From NCBI GenBank assembly GCA_963780165.1, contig CAWABB010000005.1:1-56727 (forward strand): a stretch of 56,727 nucleotides of DNA, written 5' to 3'. The notes under the pieces were generated by a model. That model was not told the DNA's origin. It made no database searches and saw only the letters and a list, made by a program, of their open reading frames with translations. Shown here piece after piece: positions 1 through 9,256 of this stretch. The position numbers and the translations under genes were made by a program. The DNA comes from CAWABB01 sp963780165 (lineage in GTDB: Bacteria > Bacteroidota > Ignavibacteria > UBA10030 > UBA6906). How positions within the stretch are numbered: position 1 is the first letter of the stretch; every line of letters begins with the position of its first letter.

Positions 1-1
1 C

Positions 2-79
2 CGATTGAAATGCCGATGCACGACCATCGGAGGACTCCGCCGCGATTCGGTGGGTGTTGCTAGGACCATGGAGACTTAA
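2..79 (+). CDS. Possible 3' end of an upstream gene (partial)
   Basis: A frame open from the window edge ends in TAA at 77-79, whose last base is the A of the next gene's ATG (TAATG overlap). Such an overlap is typical of translationally coupled genes. Only about 25 codons are visible and they resemble no family I know, so this could be chance; another frame ends with TAG at 61-63. Confidence 0.25.
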   Translation, partial: RLKCRCTTIGGLRRDSVGVARTMET

Positions 80-1912
80 TGGCTGGACTATTCGGTGCTG
101 TGTCGACCCCATCCGATGATACTCCGGCGACGATCATCGAGTGCCTTGCACGCGCCGCGAAACACGGATCATGGGTGAAATCGCGCAGGGTGGACACCCG
201 GACATGCAGTCTGATGGCCCACTGTGCGGACGAACGCATCTCAATTGCCAGGAACTCGGGCCGGATCTTGGCAATCCAGGGTGAGGTATTTGGGATATCT
301 ACTCCAACCGCGCCGGACGTGACAGCAGGCGACAGTCCAGCCTCTGTCGATTCATTGATGTCACTGTACCTGTCCCGTGGCGCGCCCGGACTGTGTGGCC
401 TCAACGGCACGTACGTCGTCGCCGTCTTTGACGAGACAAGTGAGACGTTGAGCCTTATCAGTGACCGCGGCGGTTTCAGCCACCTCTATTACTGGCACCA
501 TGGAGAGGTGCTTGTCTTTGCGGACGAACTCCCTTCCCTTCTTGCCCATCCAAAGATCTCCCGCGACATCAACCTGCAAACGGTCGGGGATATCTTGACG
601 GTCGGATATCCGCTCTCCGACCGCACGCTCTTCGCTGCGATCTCGCTGCTGCCCGCAGCAACGGTGCTTACCTTTCACCGCGGATCGATGTCGCTGCAGA
701 AATACTGGGACTACGAGTTCAGCTCGGACTCGGGACCCGTCGACGTTCGGGACCTCTCCCAGAAAGCATGGGATGCCATTGGCCGTTCCGTGGTCGTTCG
801 AACATCACCACGCGTCTGCGTTCCGATCACCGGTGGCCTCGACTCGCGAACCGTGGCAGGCGCGCTTCAGCGTTTCACCCCAGGCACAAGCGTTCTTACG
901 GACACGATCGGTCCGCCCAGTTGTATTGACGTTCAATACGGCAGACGTATTGCACATCGACTGGGGTTTCCCCACAGGCATGAGGAACTGGACTCCGACT
1001 ACATCTCCCGGTATGGGCCAGAGATTGTGCGCATCCTTGGCGGCAGTGCAGGCTGTTACACCGGGTGGGTCCTCGCCCAGAACCAGATTCTTCTCGACTT
1101 TGGCAGACCCGTGGTAATGACCGGATTTCTCGGAGACTGTCTCTCGGGGGGACATCTTCCGGTGGCGATGGCCGACAGCACCAGAGACGACGAAGTGCTG
1201 AATCATCTCTATGCACACAGCTACGAGACTGTGTTCTCCGCCGAAGCATTGAAGAGACTTCTGCGGCCGGAGCTCGTTTCTCGCATTGAGGGCTCCGCTC
1301 ACGAAACCATTGCGCGGACCTTCAGGGAGGCCAAAGCCGAGTCGCCATTACACCGATGCGACTACGTCGACCTGGTTCAGCGGCAGCGCCGGTTCATCTG
1401 CACCCACATTGCGCTCCACCAACCGGTTGCCCCTGTCCGGGATCCCTTCACCGACGTCGATGTTGTGGATTTCTTCATGCGGCTGCCTCTGAAAAGCAGA
1501 TTGCGGCAGGATCTCTATGTCTCTATGATCAAGCGGTTCCTCCCGGAGCTCGCCCGCTTGCCTCGAAGCTCCGATGGTCTCCCATTGACAGCCTCGCGGC
1601 CACGCAGGGAACTCTCCTTTTTCCAAAACAGGATGCGCAAGAGGATGACTGAAGACCCGGCGGGCGCTCGGCTTGCACGGTGAGAGCACCGCTCTGTCCC
1701 GGACATGCTTCGACTACGGAGCGAATTTTAGAGCAGGGTCGCGGGAGTACGTCACGCATCTCCTGGGAGACTCACGGGTCCTGCCGGACTTAGTCAGCAA
1801 GTCTGAAGTCGAATCCCTGCTGGCAACCCACCTCTCTGGTGCGAAGAACCTCTACCGTCAAGTCAGCGCATTGGCCACTCTGGCAGAGGCGTTCAGGCAA
1901 TTCGTGGAGTAG
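79..1912 (+). CDS. Asparagine-synthase-like amidotransferase (one frameshift near 1657-1680)
   Basis: Asparagine synthetase B-type protein. The N-terminal class II glutaminase-like domain (about residues 1-190) begins MAGLFG, so the catalytic Cys2 is missing. The synthetase domain carries the ATP-pyrophosphatase loop ITGGLDSRT near residue 257. In polysaccharide loci such proteins are thought to amidate carboxyl groups, for example uronic acids; that role is inferred here, as is an ammonia source other than its own glutaminase domain. The first frame stops at 1683, but the next frame (to 1912) continues with a typical family C-terminus (CFDYGANFR, then a leucine-rich end). Removing one base from the CCC or GGG run at 1656-1668 joins them into about 610 aa, a normal length. 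ATG at 79 has GGAG at 70-73. Confidence 0.8.
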
Positions 1913-1916
1913 GCAC

Positions 1917-1941
1917 CCCGGGTGGGCACGGAGCACCCGGG
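1917..1941. terminator. Hairpin between convergent genes
   Basis: CCCGGGTG and CACCCGGG form a perfect 8-bp stem with a 9-base loop between the ends of the plus-strand amidotransferase and the minus-strand gene at 1983-3062. There is no U-tract on either strand, so terminator function is inferred from position only. Confidence 0.4.
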
Positions 1942-1982
1942 CAGTCGCGGGCCCTCGAAATCCGCTCCGGGCGCAATTGGGC

Positions 1983-3062
1983 TCAGAAGTTGAGATGGAT
2001 ATTGGGGAGCCGCGTGGCCTCGTACACACGGGAGGCGTGCGTGACCGGGTCCTCGGTATTGCGGGACATAAGATGCGTCGCGGCATCATAGCACTGCCGC
2101 AGTTGCTCGTTCACCCACCAGTCCCGCCGTCCGGATGAGTGCATCCCTTTGAACGTTTCGAGGGCCATCGCCACCTCGAAGCCCGGGGGATTATAGGGAA
2201 AACCATACTTCGATGCTGAGATATGCGCGTGGTACTCTCGCGAATCCACATAGTGAAGGAGCTTCCTGAACTTTCCCGTCCGCCAGAAGGGGTGCATTGG
2301 GCGATGCGGATAGATCATCGCAAAGGCGTACAGGTTGAACGCATGATACCCCACGGCCCTCAGGAAGTCCGATCGCTTCTTCGACACGGATCGACGGAGC
2401 CGGTCAACTTTCTGACGACCCCGCTGGAGCAGTGAGGATGGCATCGTCAGGGCATGCTCGATCAATCCGGATCGCGCTATTGTAAGCCGATCGTCCACGC
2501 ATTCCATGAACCGATCCAGTTCGGTTCCGGCGCGGGTGCAACCGTGATGTGCCATAAGGGCGGCGGAGGCCGCAAACCATAGCTGGTGGTTGAAGGTCAT
2601 ATCCAGGTCCAGGACAGTCCCGTCGATCTCGACGGGGTGCCACACCCCAAGGGCCGGCTCGAGGATGTGCAGCTCGAAGACTTGCTGTGCAAGATCTCGA
2701 AGTTCCGGACGATCCAATATCTCATAGGACTCGAGAAGCGCTTCGATCGTCCACGCCTGGCCTACCAATCCGTTACAGCGGTCCTTCTTTGGGTTCAGTC
2801 GGTGATAGAAGGTCTTCCGCTGTGGCCGCGCTTCTTCGCTGGACAGATACGCCGCAGCACGGCGGCCTGCTTCCAGGAACGAGCGATCCCCGGATATCCG
2901 GTAGGCAGCAACGAAGGTGATCAGCCAATGTGAGGTAGTACGTACCGGCGTTTCCGGATCATGGTATGGACCATTGTGGCCAGCATGCATGCGACCCGTC
3001 GCGGGATCCATCTGGCCGATAGCTGCGCTGGCGCTCTGGGTAATGACGTCATGCAGCGTCAT
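1983..3062 (-). CDS. Alpha/alpha-toroid glycan-associated protein (AGE/GH88-like fold), function unknown
   Basis: A 359-aa soluble protein without a signal peptide. Repeated helix pairs with aromatic and small-residue motifs (TSHWLITFVAAY near 43, NGLVGQAWTIEALLESYEIL near 96, TFNHQLWFAASAALM near 156) resemble (alpha/alpha)6 barrels of the N-acylglucosamine 2-epimerase and unsaturated glucuronyl hydrolase types. It is also reminiscent of the AglQ proteins named in some glycan gene clusters. No catalytic pair can be assigned with confidence. The ATG at 3062 overlaps the end of the upstream GT2 gene by 14 bases, so the two are probably translationally coupled and the protein probably acts on the same glycan in the cytoplasm. 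Confidence 0.6.
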   Translation of the reverse strand: MTLHDVITQSASAAIGQMDPATGRMHAGHNGPYHDPETPVRTTSHWLITFVAAYRISGDRSFLEAGRRAAAYLSSEEARPQRKTFYHRLNPKKDRCNGLVGQAWTIEALLESYEILDRPELRDLAQQVFELHILEPALGVWHPVEIDGTVLDLDMTFNHQLWFAASAALMAHHGCTRAGTELDRFMECVDDRLTIARSGLIEHALTMPSSLLQRGRQKVDRLRRSVSKKRSDFLRAVGYHAFNLYAFAMIYPHRPMHPFWRTGKFRKLLHYVDSREYHAHISASKYGFPYNPPGFEVAMALETFKGMHSSGRRDWWVNEQLRQCYDAATHLMSRNTEDPVTHASRVYEATRLPNIHLNF

Positions 3063-3990
3063 CTGTCTCTCCCGCAGCGCGCCGCACGTAGTATCTCATT
3101 CTCCCCAGCGTGCTCGCCAATGCACACGCCCACGCAACAGCCCACAGGGGGATCACCATCCGCTTCATATCGGGAGTCCCTCGTTCGCGAATGAGACCAA
3201 GGATCCCCAGCGGTGATGGCGGCAGAGCTTCGGTAACAAGTTGTCGAACCTGTCGGGAACGCGGCCGCCCCTCCGCCTTCCACACTCTTGGGTGCCCCTG
3301 GCCAATCCTGTATTGCTTCTTCAGCAGCGACCTGAGCATGCGGGCTTGCTTGTATACAATCATCTGAGGGTCGTACACCAGCTTGAATCCGCGTCGCGTT
3401 GCGGCGCCTGTCCACAGAACGTCACCGCCGGAACGGATCTCGGCCTGAAACGGCCCGATCGCATCAAACACCTCCCGCCGGACCATCAGGTTCCCGGTCT
3501 TGGCCACACCCCGGCGCGTGATACTGCGCTTCATTTCAAGATTGGCGATAGAATCAAACATCTCCGCATATGTTTTCCTAGGAGAGAAGAAGAACTTCAC
3601 CTCTCCCCCGACAAGGGCTGCCTCCTCGCGCACCAAGCTCGCCACGCCACGCTCGAGCCACTCCGGAATAGGAGCACAGTCCGCGTCCGTCAGGGCGATC
3701 ACGGACCCCTTTGCCCACTGAAGAGCGAGGTTACGGGCAGCATAGGGACTGCGCACACCCTCTTCAGCAAGCGCATTGACGGCGTACCGCTTCACCACGT
3801 CCAGGGTGTTGTCATGGGAGCCGTTGTCAACAACGAGAATCTCGAAGCGGTCACGAGGATACGTTTGTGTGCCTAGCGCGTCGAGGCATCGCTTGATCAT
3901 ACCCGGCATATTGAGGACCGGCACAATAACTGAAACGAAGGGCAGCTCACGTTTCGCCTGTCCCGGTGTGCTTGAATCGTTGCCCATCAC
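3049..3990 (-). CDS. Glycosyltransferase family 2
   Basis: A 313-aa GT-A fold glycosyltransferase. The family start FVSVIVPVLNMPGMIKRCL (about 18-36), ILVVDNGSHDNT (about 50-61) and the metal-binding ALTDADCAP (about 97-105, DxD type) are visible. A C-terminal hydrophobic stretch (about 275-292) suggests membrane attachment. It would transfer a nucleotide-activated sugar to the growing lipid-linked repeat unit on the cytoplasmic face. Its first four bases overlap the end of the GT4 gene at 3987 (ATGA), indicating one operon with the GT4 and the toroid protein. Donor and acceptor cannot be read from the sequence. Confidence 0.85.
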   Translation of the reverse strand: MMGNDSSTPGQAKRELPFVSVIVPVLNMPGMIKRCLDALGTQTYPRDRFEILVVDNGSHDNTLDVVKRYAVNALAEEGVRSPYAARNLALQWAKGSVIALTDADCAPIPEWLERGVASLVREEAALVGGEVKFFFSPRKTYAEMFDSIANLEMKRSITRRGVAKTGNLMVRREVFDAIGPFQAEIRSGGDVLWTGAATRRGFKLVYDPQMIVYKQARMLRSLLKKQYRIGQGHPRVWKAEGRPRSRQVRQLVTEALPPSPLGILGLIRERGTPDMKRMVIPLWAVAWACALASTLGRMRYYVRRAAGETDDAA

Positions 3991-5078
3991 TGCGCATCCC
4001 TCCTACGCACCATCAATGATTCCCAATACGGGAGAAGCTGATTGTGCGTAATGTGGGCCCATGTGAACCGGTCGGTGTCCTTTCGAATCACCGTTGAATC
4101 AAATTGGCATCGCCGGTCGTGCAGCTGCTCGAGCGCACGTTGAAATGCCTCGGGAGTGTCTTGGCAGAGCACGCCGTTGCTCGACCCCACGAGGTGGCGA
4201 TTCTCGGAAGTCTCCGTGGCCACCACTACCATGCCCGCGAGGAGGTACTCAAAGATCTTGGTTGACGGTTGATTGTCGAATTCAGGGACAATCGGGATGT
4301 AGGCCACGCCCACGTTGTTGCGCACCAGGAAGGGCCTCAAAGCCGCATGAGGAACCCGGCCGATATACTCCACCTTCGAGTCGGTATCGTACGTCGCGAT
4401 GGCAGTCCGGAGAGCCTCCTCGTCGGAAGGCGAGCCTCCGCCGACGATTTCATACGTGGCGTGCCTACGATCGGGAGAGCCCTGATAGAAACGGCAGAAT
4501 CCCTGGACTGTCTCGTGAATCCTTCGGTGCTGCAGAGTCCCGACATAGAGGAGCCTTAAAGGATCGAAACCCTTGTTGCCAGTCTCAACAGGGTCTGCCC
4601 CGAGCGGGATTACCTTACACTTCGTTTCCGGAAGCCCAAGCTGCTTGCGAAGTCCGTCGGCAATGATTGAGATATTTCCGAAGAACAACGATTCGATGGC
4701 GAGAAGCTTGTTGTGGAAGAACGTTTGGATCGTTCCTCCTCTGACGTACCCGGTCCGAATGTCCAAAACCGTTGGCGCGGAGCGCGAACCAATGCTGAGA
4801 AGGCTGCATCCCGCGAAGTATACGACAGCGTGGAGATCGTACTCGGGACGGGCGAGTTCCGCGCGTGCCCTGCGAATGAGTCGCGCCAGCCGGGCCACTT
4901 TCCCCCCGGAGCGACTGACAAGGATGACTCGGGTACCCTCCGGATCGGGGGTCTCGTGCCCGTAGTCCCAGCAGACATACGTGAAGTCAACCAGATCCCT
5001 GAGATGCCGACAATACTGGTAGGGATCCACCAGGGAGCCGAATTGTGAACGTGCGATGATGAGGATTTTTCGTTTCAC
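3987..5078 (-). CDS. Glycosyltransferase family 4
   Basis: A GT-B fold retaining glycosyltransferase of 363 aa from the chosen GTG (5078). The family start RKILIIARSQFG follows that codon directly; the longer frame begins with TTG at 5123 and adds 15 non-family residues. The donor-binding half has RLLYVGTLQHRR (about 185-196), VEYIGRVPHAALRPFL (about 243-258) and the acidic motif STKIFEYLLAGMVVVATE (about 285-302) that holds the nucleotide sugar. It is the first gene of a three-gene operon behind a strong promoter at 5178-5206. Confidence 0.85.
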   Translation of the reverse strand: MKRKILIIARSQFGSLVDPYQYCRHLRDLVDFTYVCWDYGHETPDPEGTRVILVSRSGGKVARLARLIRRARAELARPEYDLHAVVYFAGCSLLSIGSRSAPTVLDIRTGYVRGGTIQTFFHNKLLAIESLFFGNISIIADGLRKQLGLPETKCKVIPLGADPVETGNKGFDPLRLLYVGTLQHRRIHETVQGFCRFYQGSPDRRHATYEIVGGGSPSDEEALRTAIATYDTDSKVEYIGRVPHAALRPFLVRNNVGVAYIPIVPEFDNQPSTKIFEYLLAGMVVVATETSENRHLVGSSNGVLCQDTPEAFQRALEQLHDRRCQFDSTVIRKDTDRFTWAHITHNQLLPYWESLMVRRRDAQ

Positions 5079-5177
5079 GCGTGGTGTTCCGGGCCCGTCG
5101 AGGGAACGTGGAACATGAAGCAATAGTTACAGCAGTCCGGGTGAAGATGCAACCGGGGGTCGTATCCCCCAACACAG

Positions 5178-5206
5178 AGTATACTGTAGTACAATATGCA
5201 TGCCAA
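5178..5206 (-). promoter_or_regulatory. Sigma-70-like promoter for the 5078-1983 operon
   Basis: On the minus strand TTGGCA (complement of 5201-5206) is followed after exactly 17 bases by TATACT (complement of 5178-5183). Transcription would start near 5171, about 90 bases before the GTG at 5078. Four to five of six positions in each box match the E. coli consensus. Confidence 0.65.
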
Positions 5207-5320
5207 CCGGGAGAGGCTCGGCCGAATGGCTCGACGGCCAGCTCAACACAGCGATGCCGAACCCTGTGGGGAAAGCGGCGAGCACGCATGCGGACGGCAT
5301 CTACCCGAAACGGCATTGCG

Positions 5321-5357
5321 AAAAAAAAAGGAGACCCACCCCAACGGGTGGGCCTCC
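5321..5357 (-). terminator. Rho-independent terminator of the 5384-8668 gene
   Basis: On the minus strand GGAGGCCCACCC pairs with GGGTGGGTCTCC around a four-base loop (5330-5357), followed at once by nine Ts (complement of A5321-5329). It lies 27 bases beyond the stop codon of the large T9SS protein. This is the clearest intrinsic terminator in the window. Confidence 0.85.
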
Positions 5358-5383
5358 CAGCCACGATACTGCTTCTGCTAAGA

Positions 5384-8300
5384 TTACTTCACGAACATCA
5401 TCTTCTTGACAAGCATCCCCGTGCCTGTCGTCAGGCGATACAGGTACAGACCTGTCGGCAGTGATGCTGCCTCGAAGCGGGCAGTGTGACGCCCTGCTCG
5501 CTGAACCTGATCCACCAGCACTGCCACCCGTTCACCCAAGACGTTGTAGACTTCCAGCGTAACATGCGACGGTTCCGGAAGTGCATAGTCGATGTTGGTC
5601 GAAGGATTGAATGGATTCGGGTAGTTCTGGGTCAGCGAGAGCTCGGTGGGTAGGACCTCGAGCTCGCTGGCTTCCTTCTCTACAACTACCGCTTCACCGT
5701 CACCGCTTCCAGTCGCGACCTCAGGACTGGCAGCCGTGGACGTTGGCGCGAGCGCAACGTTGTCCAGGAAGATCGTGGTCGAAGCCGTTGAGCTCACAAA
5801 GTAGAACTGTAGCATCGCGTCCTTCACGGTGCCGGCGAAGTTCCCTGTTGTGAAGTCGATGGTGAAGGTCTGGAAAGACGTTCCAAGCGAGATTGTCCGG
5901 AACGGGAACCCGTACGTTGTGTAGTCCTCATCCTGCTCGATGACGCGCACGCGGAACGTTGTGGCTTTCGACGCGTAGGCTGAGAAGGTCAAACGATAGG
6001 GTGTGCCCGAGACCAGGGTCAAGCCCGTCTGGTACAACTGGTTGTTCGTTCCGATGACGCTCCCCAGGACCACCCGGCCTTTCTGGGTCCCTTCCGCAAC
6101 CGGCGCGGTGTTCACAACGTCAAATGCATTCCCGGTCCCGTTGTGGAAGAACCGCCAGGGCGCGACTCCTGCTTCAAACCCACCGTTTGTCACGATGTTG
6201 CCTGCCGGTGGCGGGGGAGTGGTTTCCGTGCCGAGGACGATATTGTCGAAGTAGATCGACGTCGACGGAGAAGATTTCACAAAGTAGAACTGCAGCATTC
6301 CGTCATTCACGGCACCGGCGAAGTTCTGCGCTGTGAAATCCACGCTGAACGTTTGCCAACCGGTGGTCAGATTGAATGTCTGGAACGGGAACCCGTACGT
6401 GGTATAGTCATCATTCTGTTCGATCACCCGCGCCTGGATCGTCGTTGCTTTCGAGGCGTAGGCCTGGAATGTCAGGTGATACTGCTTGCCCGCTTCCAGC
6501 GGCAACGCGGTCTGGTAAAGCTGGTTGTTGCTTCCGATCGTCGATCCAAGAGTGACCTTGGCCTTGCGGGCTCCCTCCGCAACGGGCGCGTCGGTGACGA
6601 CTGAGAATCCGTTTCCGGTGCCGCCGTTGGAATAGTGTCTCCATTCCACCGTCCCTTCCTCAAATCCTCCATTCAGGAGGATATTTCCCGTGGGCGGGGG
6701 AGGTGTGGTCGTAATGTTGAAGGCATTCGATGTTGCCCCGGTCAGCCCGGTCGCGGATGCCACCAGCGTATAACCGTTCCCGACGTTGGAAATAGAGAGG
6801 GTGCTGAACGTCGCGACGCCACCTACCGCGTTCACCGTCTTTGTTCCGTTCAGGGTTCCTCCTCCGGGATTGCTTCCCAGAGCGACCGTCACGCTGCGCG
6901 TATCAGTTGTCACGAGTGTGCCCGCTGCGTCCTCAATGCGGACGGTGACCGACGGTGTGATCGTCGCACCCGGCTGTGCGCCCGAAGGCTGCGTGCCAAA
7001 CGAAAGCTTCGTTGCGGTCTGCGGAGGAGTGACGCTGGTGACGTTGAAAGAGTTCGTCGTAGCACCCGTCAGGCCCGACGCTGACGCCACGAGCGTGTAG
7101 CCCGTGCCGGATTTGTCGATCGAGAGGTTGCTGAATGTCGCTATTCCCCCCACGGCGGAGACCGTCTTGGTCCCGGCAAGTGTGCCGCCCGCGGGGTTGG
7201 CCCCGAGCGCAATGGTGACGCTTCTCGTTTCAGTCGTCACCAGGTTGCCATTCGCGTCCTGAATCAAGACCGTCACCGGGGGATTGATCGAGTTGCCCGC
7301 CTGGGTGTTGGACGGCTGAGTGCCAATCGACAGTTTCGTCGCCGGTCCAACAGGCGGAGCAGGCGATCCATACCGAACGAGCAGCGCCGGGCCTGGCCAT
7401 GAAATCGAAATCCCAAAGCCCGATGAATTCGAGTACACGGTGAAGGTGTTCGTGCCATTCCTGATGGCACTCACGGGGAAATCCCGGACGTTGTAAGACC
7501 AGTGTTCGTCCTGCCCGAATAGAGGGAACTGGTAACTGTTGATCTTGGTGTACCCGGTTTCGCCAGCGAGCGCCTGCTTGTTCGTTCCATTCCAGGTGGT
7601 AATGAGCATCTTGACGGACGTTGCCCCGGAGAGGTTGTCTGTCGTCGGAATGACGATGCTGCACGTCTTTGATTCTCTTGTCTTTCGAGCAGAGAAACGG
7701 GCAGGCACATTGCTCGCCTTGTAGAGCTTCACCGAAGCATTCGACCGCCGAAGAGTGACGTTTGTGACCTCGTCAGTTACAAACCACACGCCGTTGGTTC
7801 CACGGATCCGTGCCACGAGTTTCATTCCACTCTGGTCGGGCACGAGGCTTGTATTCCATGTAACATGATACGGAGCACTCGTTGACGTTCCGATGTGGTT
7901 CTTGATATCAACGGAAGTCTCCGATTTGTTCCGATGGTAATCATAATGCCAGTCGCGATAGACCCCATCCCCATCTGTATCGTAACCTTCGTAGTAGCCG
8001 ACCAGGTCGACGCGATTCACCGACCCTGAAGTGGCAACGTTGATCGTCGGATTCTCGCCAAGAGTTCCCCCGGCCGTCGGTGAGCTGATGGACCCGGTCG
8101 GATGCGATTTGCTGGACCCATAGTATATCCTGATGACAATTCCGAACTGGCCGTACTGTCCCCAGCCGAAGTCGTAGCAGGTCTGACCTGCGTTCTTGCC
8201 TTCAAAAGTGTTCGTGCCCTGTTTGAGATTACTGAGAGGGATGTTGACCCCGGCAATCATGCCCCCCAAATAGCACTCAGGAGATTCGGGCCCGGGCGTT

Positions 8301-8668
8301 GTCTGCAAATCAGAGATTGGTATCCACGCATTGCTATTGAACCGTATCGCCTTCCCGTAGGTACCCGTGTGCCACATATCTATGGCAATGAGAGCTTCCG
8401 CCCGAACAGCGCCCGCAAGATCGTCGATCGAGATCGAGAGCACCGGATTGGGTAGGTATGTCCGCGCGGTCGCGTTGGGGGCATTTGGATCTATGACTCG
8501 CCAGTCGGAGAACGACATCATCGCCCGTGAGTATTCCTTGTATATATCGCCGGGCTGGGGGTGACGAAAGAGCGGCGTTTGAGAAAGCACAGTGCTGAGA
8601 GACACGAGGGTCAACACGGCGACTGCGTGGAATCGCATCAATAACGCGGACCTCATGCGAGTGTTCAT
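5384..8668 (-). CDS. Secreted multidomain carbohydrate-binding protein with T9SS type A sorting domain
   Basis: A 1094-aa surface protein. It has a signal peptide (about 1-29) and an unclassified domain (about 30-440) beginning RHPQPGDIYKEYSRAMM and containing YEGYDTDGDGVYRDWHY. Two bacterial Ig/filamin-like repeats follow (about 445-540 and 553-645), then two tandem CBM4/9-like jelly rolls (about 658-815 and 822-985, each starting GNI..NGGFE.G). The C-terminus is a T9SS type A domain (about 1011-1094, NYPNPFNPSTNIDY to KKMMFVK). It is probably exported by T9SS and displayed on the cell surface, where it may bind the locus polysaccharide. The unclassified domain recurs in the protein at 36831-39290. 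It is transcribed divergently from the GH123-like gene at 9257. No catalytic residues were identified. Confidence 0.85.
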   Translation of the reverse strand: MNTRMRSALLMRFHAVAVLTLVSLSTVLSQTPLFRHPQPGDIYKEYSRAMMSFSDWRVIDPNAPNATARTYLPNPVLSISIDDLAGAVRAEALIAIDMWHTGTYGKAIRFNSNAWIPISDLQTTPGPESPECYLGGMIAGVNIPLSNLKQGTNTFEGKNAGQTCYDFGWGQYGQFGIVIRIYYGSSKSHPTGSISSPTAGGTLGENPTINVATSGSVNRVDLVGYYEGYDTDGDGVYRDWHYDYHRNKSETSVDIKNHIGTSTSAPYHVTWNTSLVPDQSGMKLVARIRGTNGVWFVTDEVTNVTLRRSNASVKLYKASNVPARFSARKTRESKTCSIVIPTTDNLSGATSVKMLITTWNGTNKQALAGETGYTKINSYQFPLFGQDEHWSYNVRDFPVSAIRNGTNTFTVYSNSSGFGISISWPGPALLVRYGSPAPPVGPATKLSIGTQPSNTQAGNSINPPVTVLIQDANGNLVTTETRSVTIALGANPAGGTLAGTKTVSAVGGIATFSNLSIDKSGTGYTLVASASGLTGATTNSFNVTSVTPPQTATKLSFGTQPSGAQPGATITPSVTVRIEDAAGTLVTTDTRSVTVALGSNPGGGTLNGTKTVNAVGGVATFSTLSISNVGNGYTLVASATGLTGATSNAFNITTTPPPPTGNILLNGGFEEGTVEWRHYSNGGTGNGFSVVTDAPVAEGARKAKVTLGSTIGSNNQLYQTALPLEAGKQYHLTFQAYASKATTIQARVIEQNDDYTTYGFPFQTFNLTTGWQTFSVDFTAQNFAGAVNDGMLQFYFVKSSPSTSIYFDNIVLGTETTPPPPAGNIVTNGGFEAGVAPWRFFHNGTGNAFDVVNTAPVAEGTQKGRVVLGSVIGTNNQLYQTGLTLVSGTPYRLTFSAYASKATTFRVRVIEQDEDYTTYGFPFRTISLGTSFQTFTIDFTTGNFAGTVKDAMLQFYFVSSTASTTIFLDNVALAPTSTAASPEVATGSGDGEAVVVEKEASELEVLPTELSLTQNYPNPFNPSTNIDYALPEPSHVTLEVYNVLGERVAVLVDQVQRAGRHTARFEAASLPTGLYLYRLTTGTGMLVKKMMFVK

Positions 8669-9256
8669 GAAAGGACCTCACATCGATGAGAGATTAACAA
8701 ATGAGTTTGATCACACTGTGCCGACCGCCCCAACAAAACCCAACTGAGGGGAGGAGAACGTCCGTGGAGGATTGCAGCTAAGAGGTAGTGCGAGTTGAAC
8801 AATTCAATATACACACCTTGTGCGCCTTCACGCAACACCCTTCAACGGATTTGTGTGGCACGTCACAGAGGTTGTGACTCAACGCACGAGAGAGTTCGGG
8901 GCGCTTGCGACAGGACACACGTGGAACCTTCACGCGTGTCATTCTGGCATGCGACGGCGAAGATTGGCGAAGGGATACGATCGTGGTATGCGACACCTTA
9001 ACGCAAGAAAGCGTGGGAGACTCCGCTACGAGATTAAATCCTATTCATGTTCGCTTCATCTAGTCCTTGACATCGGTGACATCTCCTCCAGGACCATTGT
9101 ATTTTCTCCAAGTACACCGCCCAAGCAGTGAAGTTCGCCTGAACTCCCCAGCCCGCAACTACGCCTCTCACCTGATTTTCGGACTTTGGCCTGTGGCACA
9201 CGTGTTGACGTTTATCACGCCGCAACGTCAGTCAGTCGCGCGTACAAATCTTATCC
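8669..9256. other. 588-base intergenic region between divergent T9SS genes
   Basis: No convincing gene: short frames occur on both strands but have no family signature. It must hold the promoters of both giant secreted-protein genes. On the minus strand TGTGATCAAACTCATT (8700-8715), a partial CRP-type half-site, lies about 32-47 bases before the start at 8668. I found no well-spaced sigma-70 pair for the plus-strand gene. Confidence 0.5.
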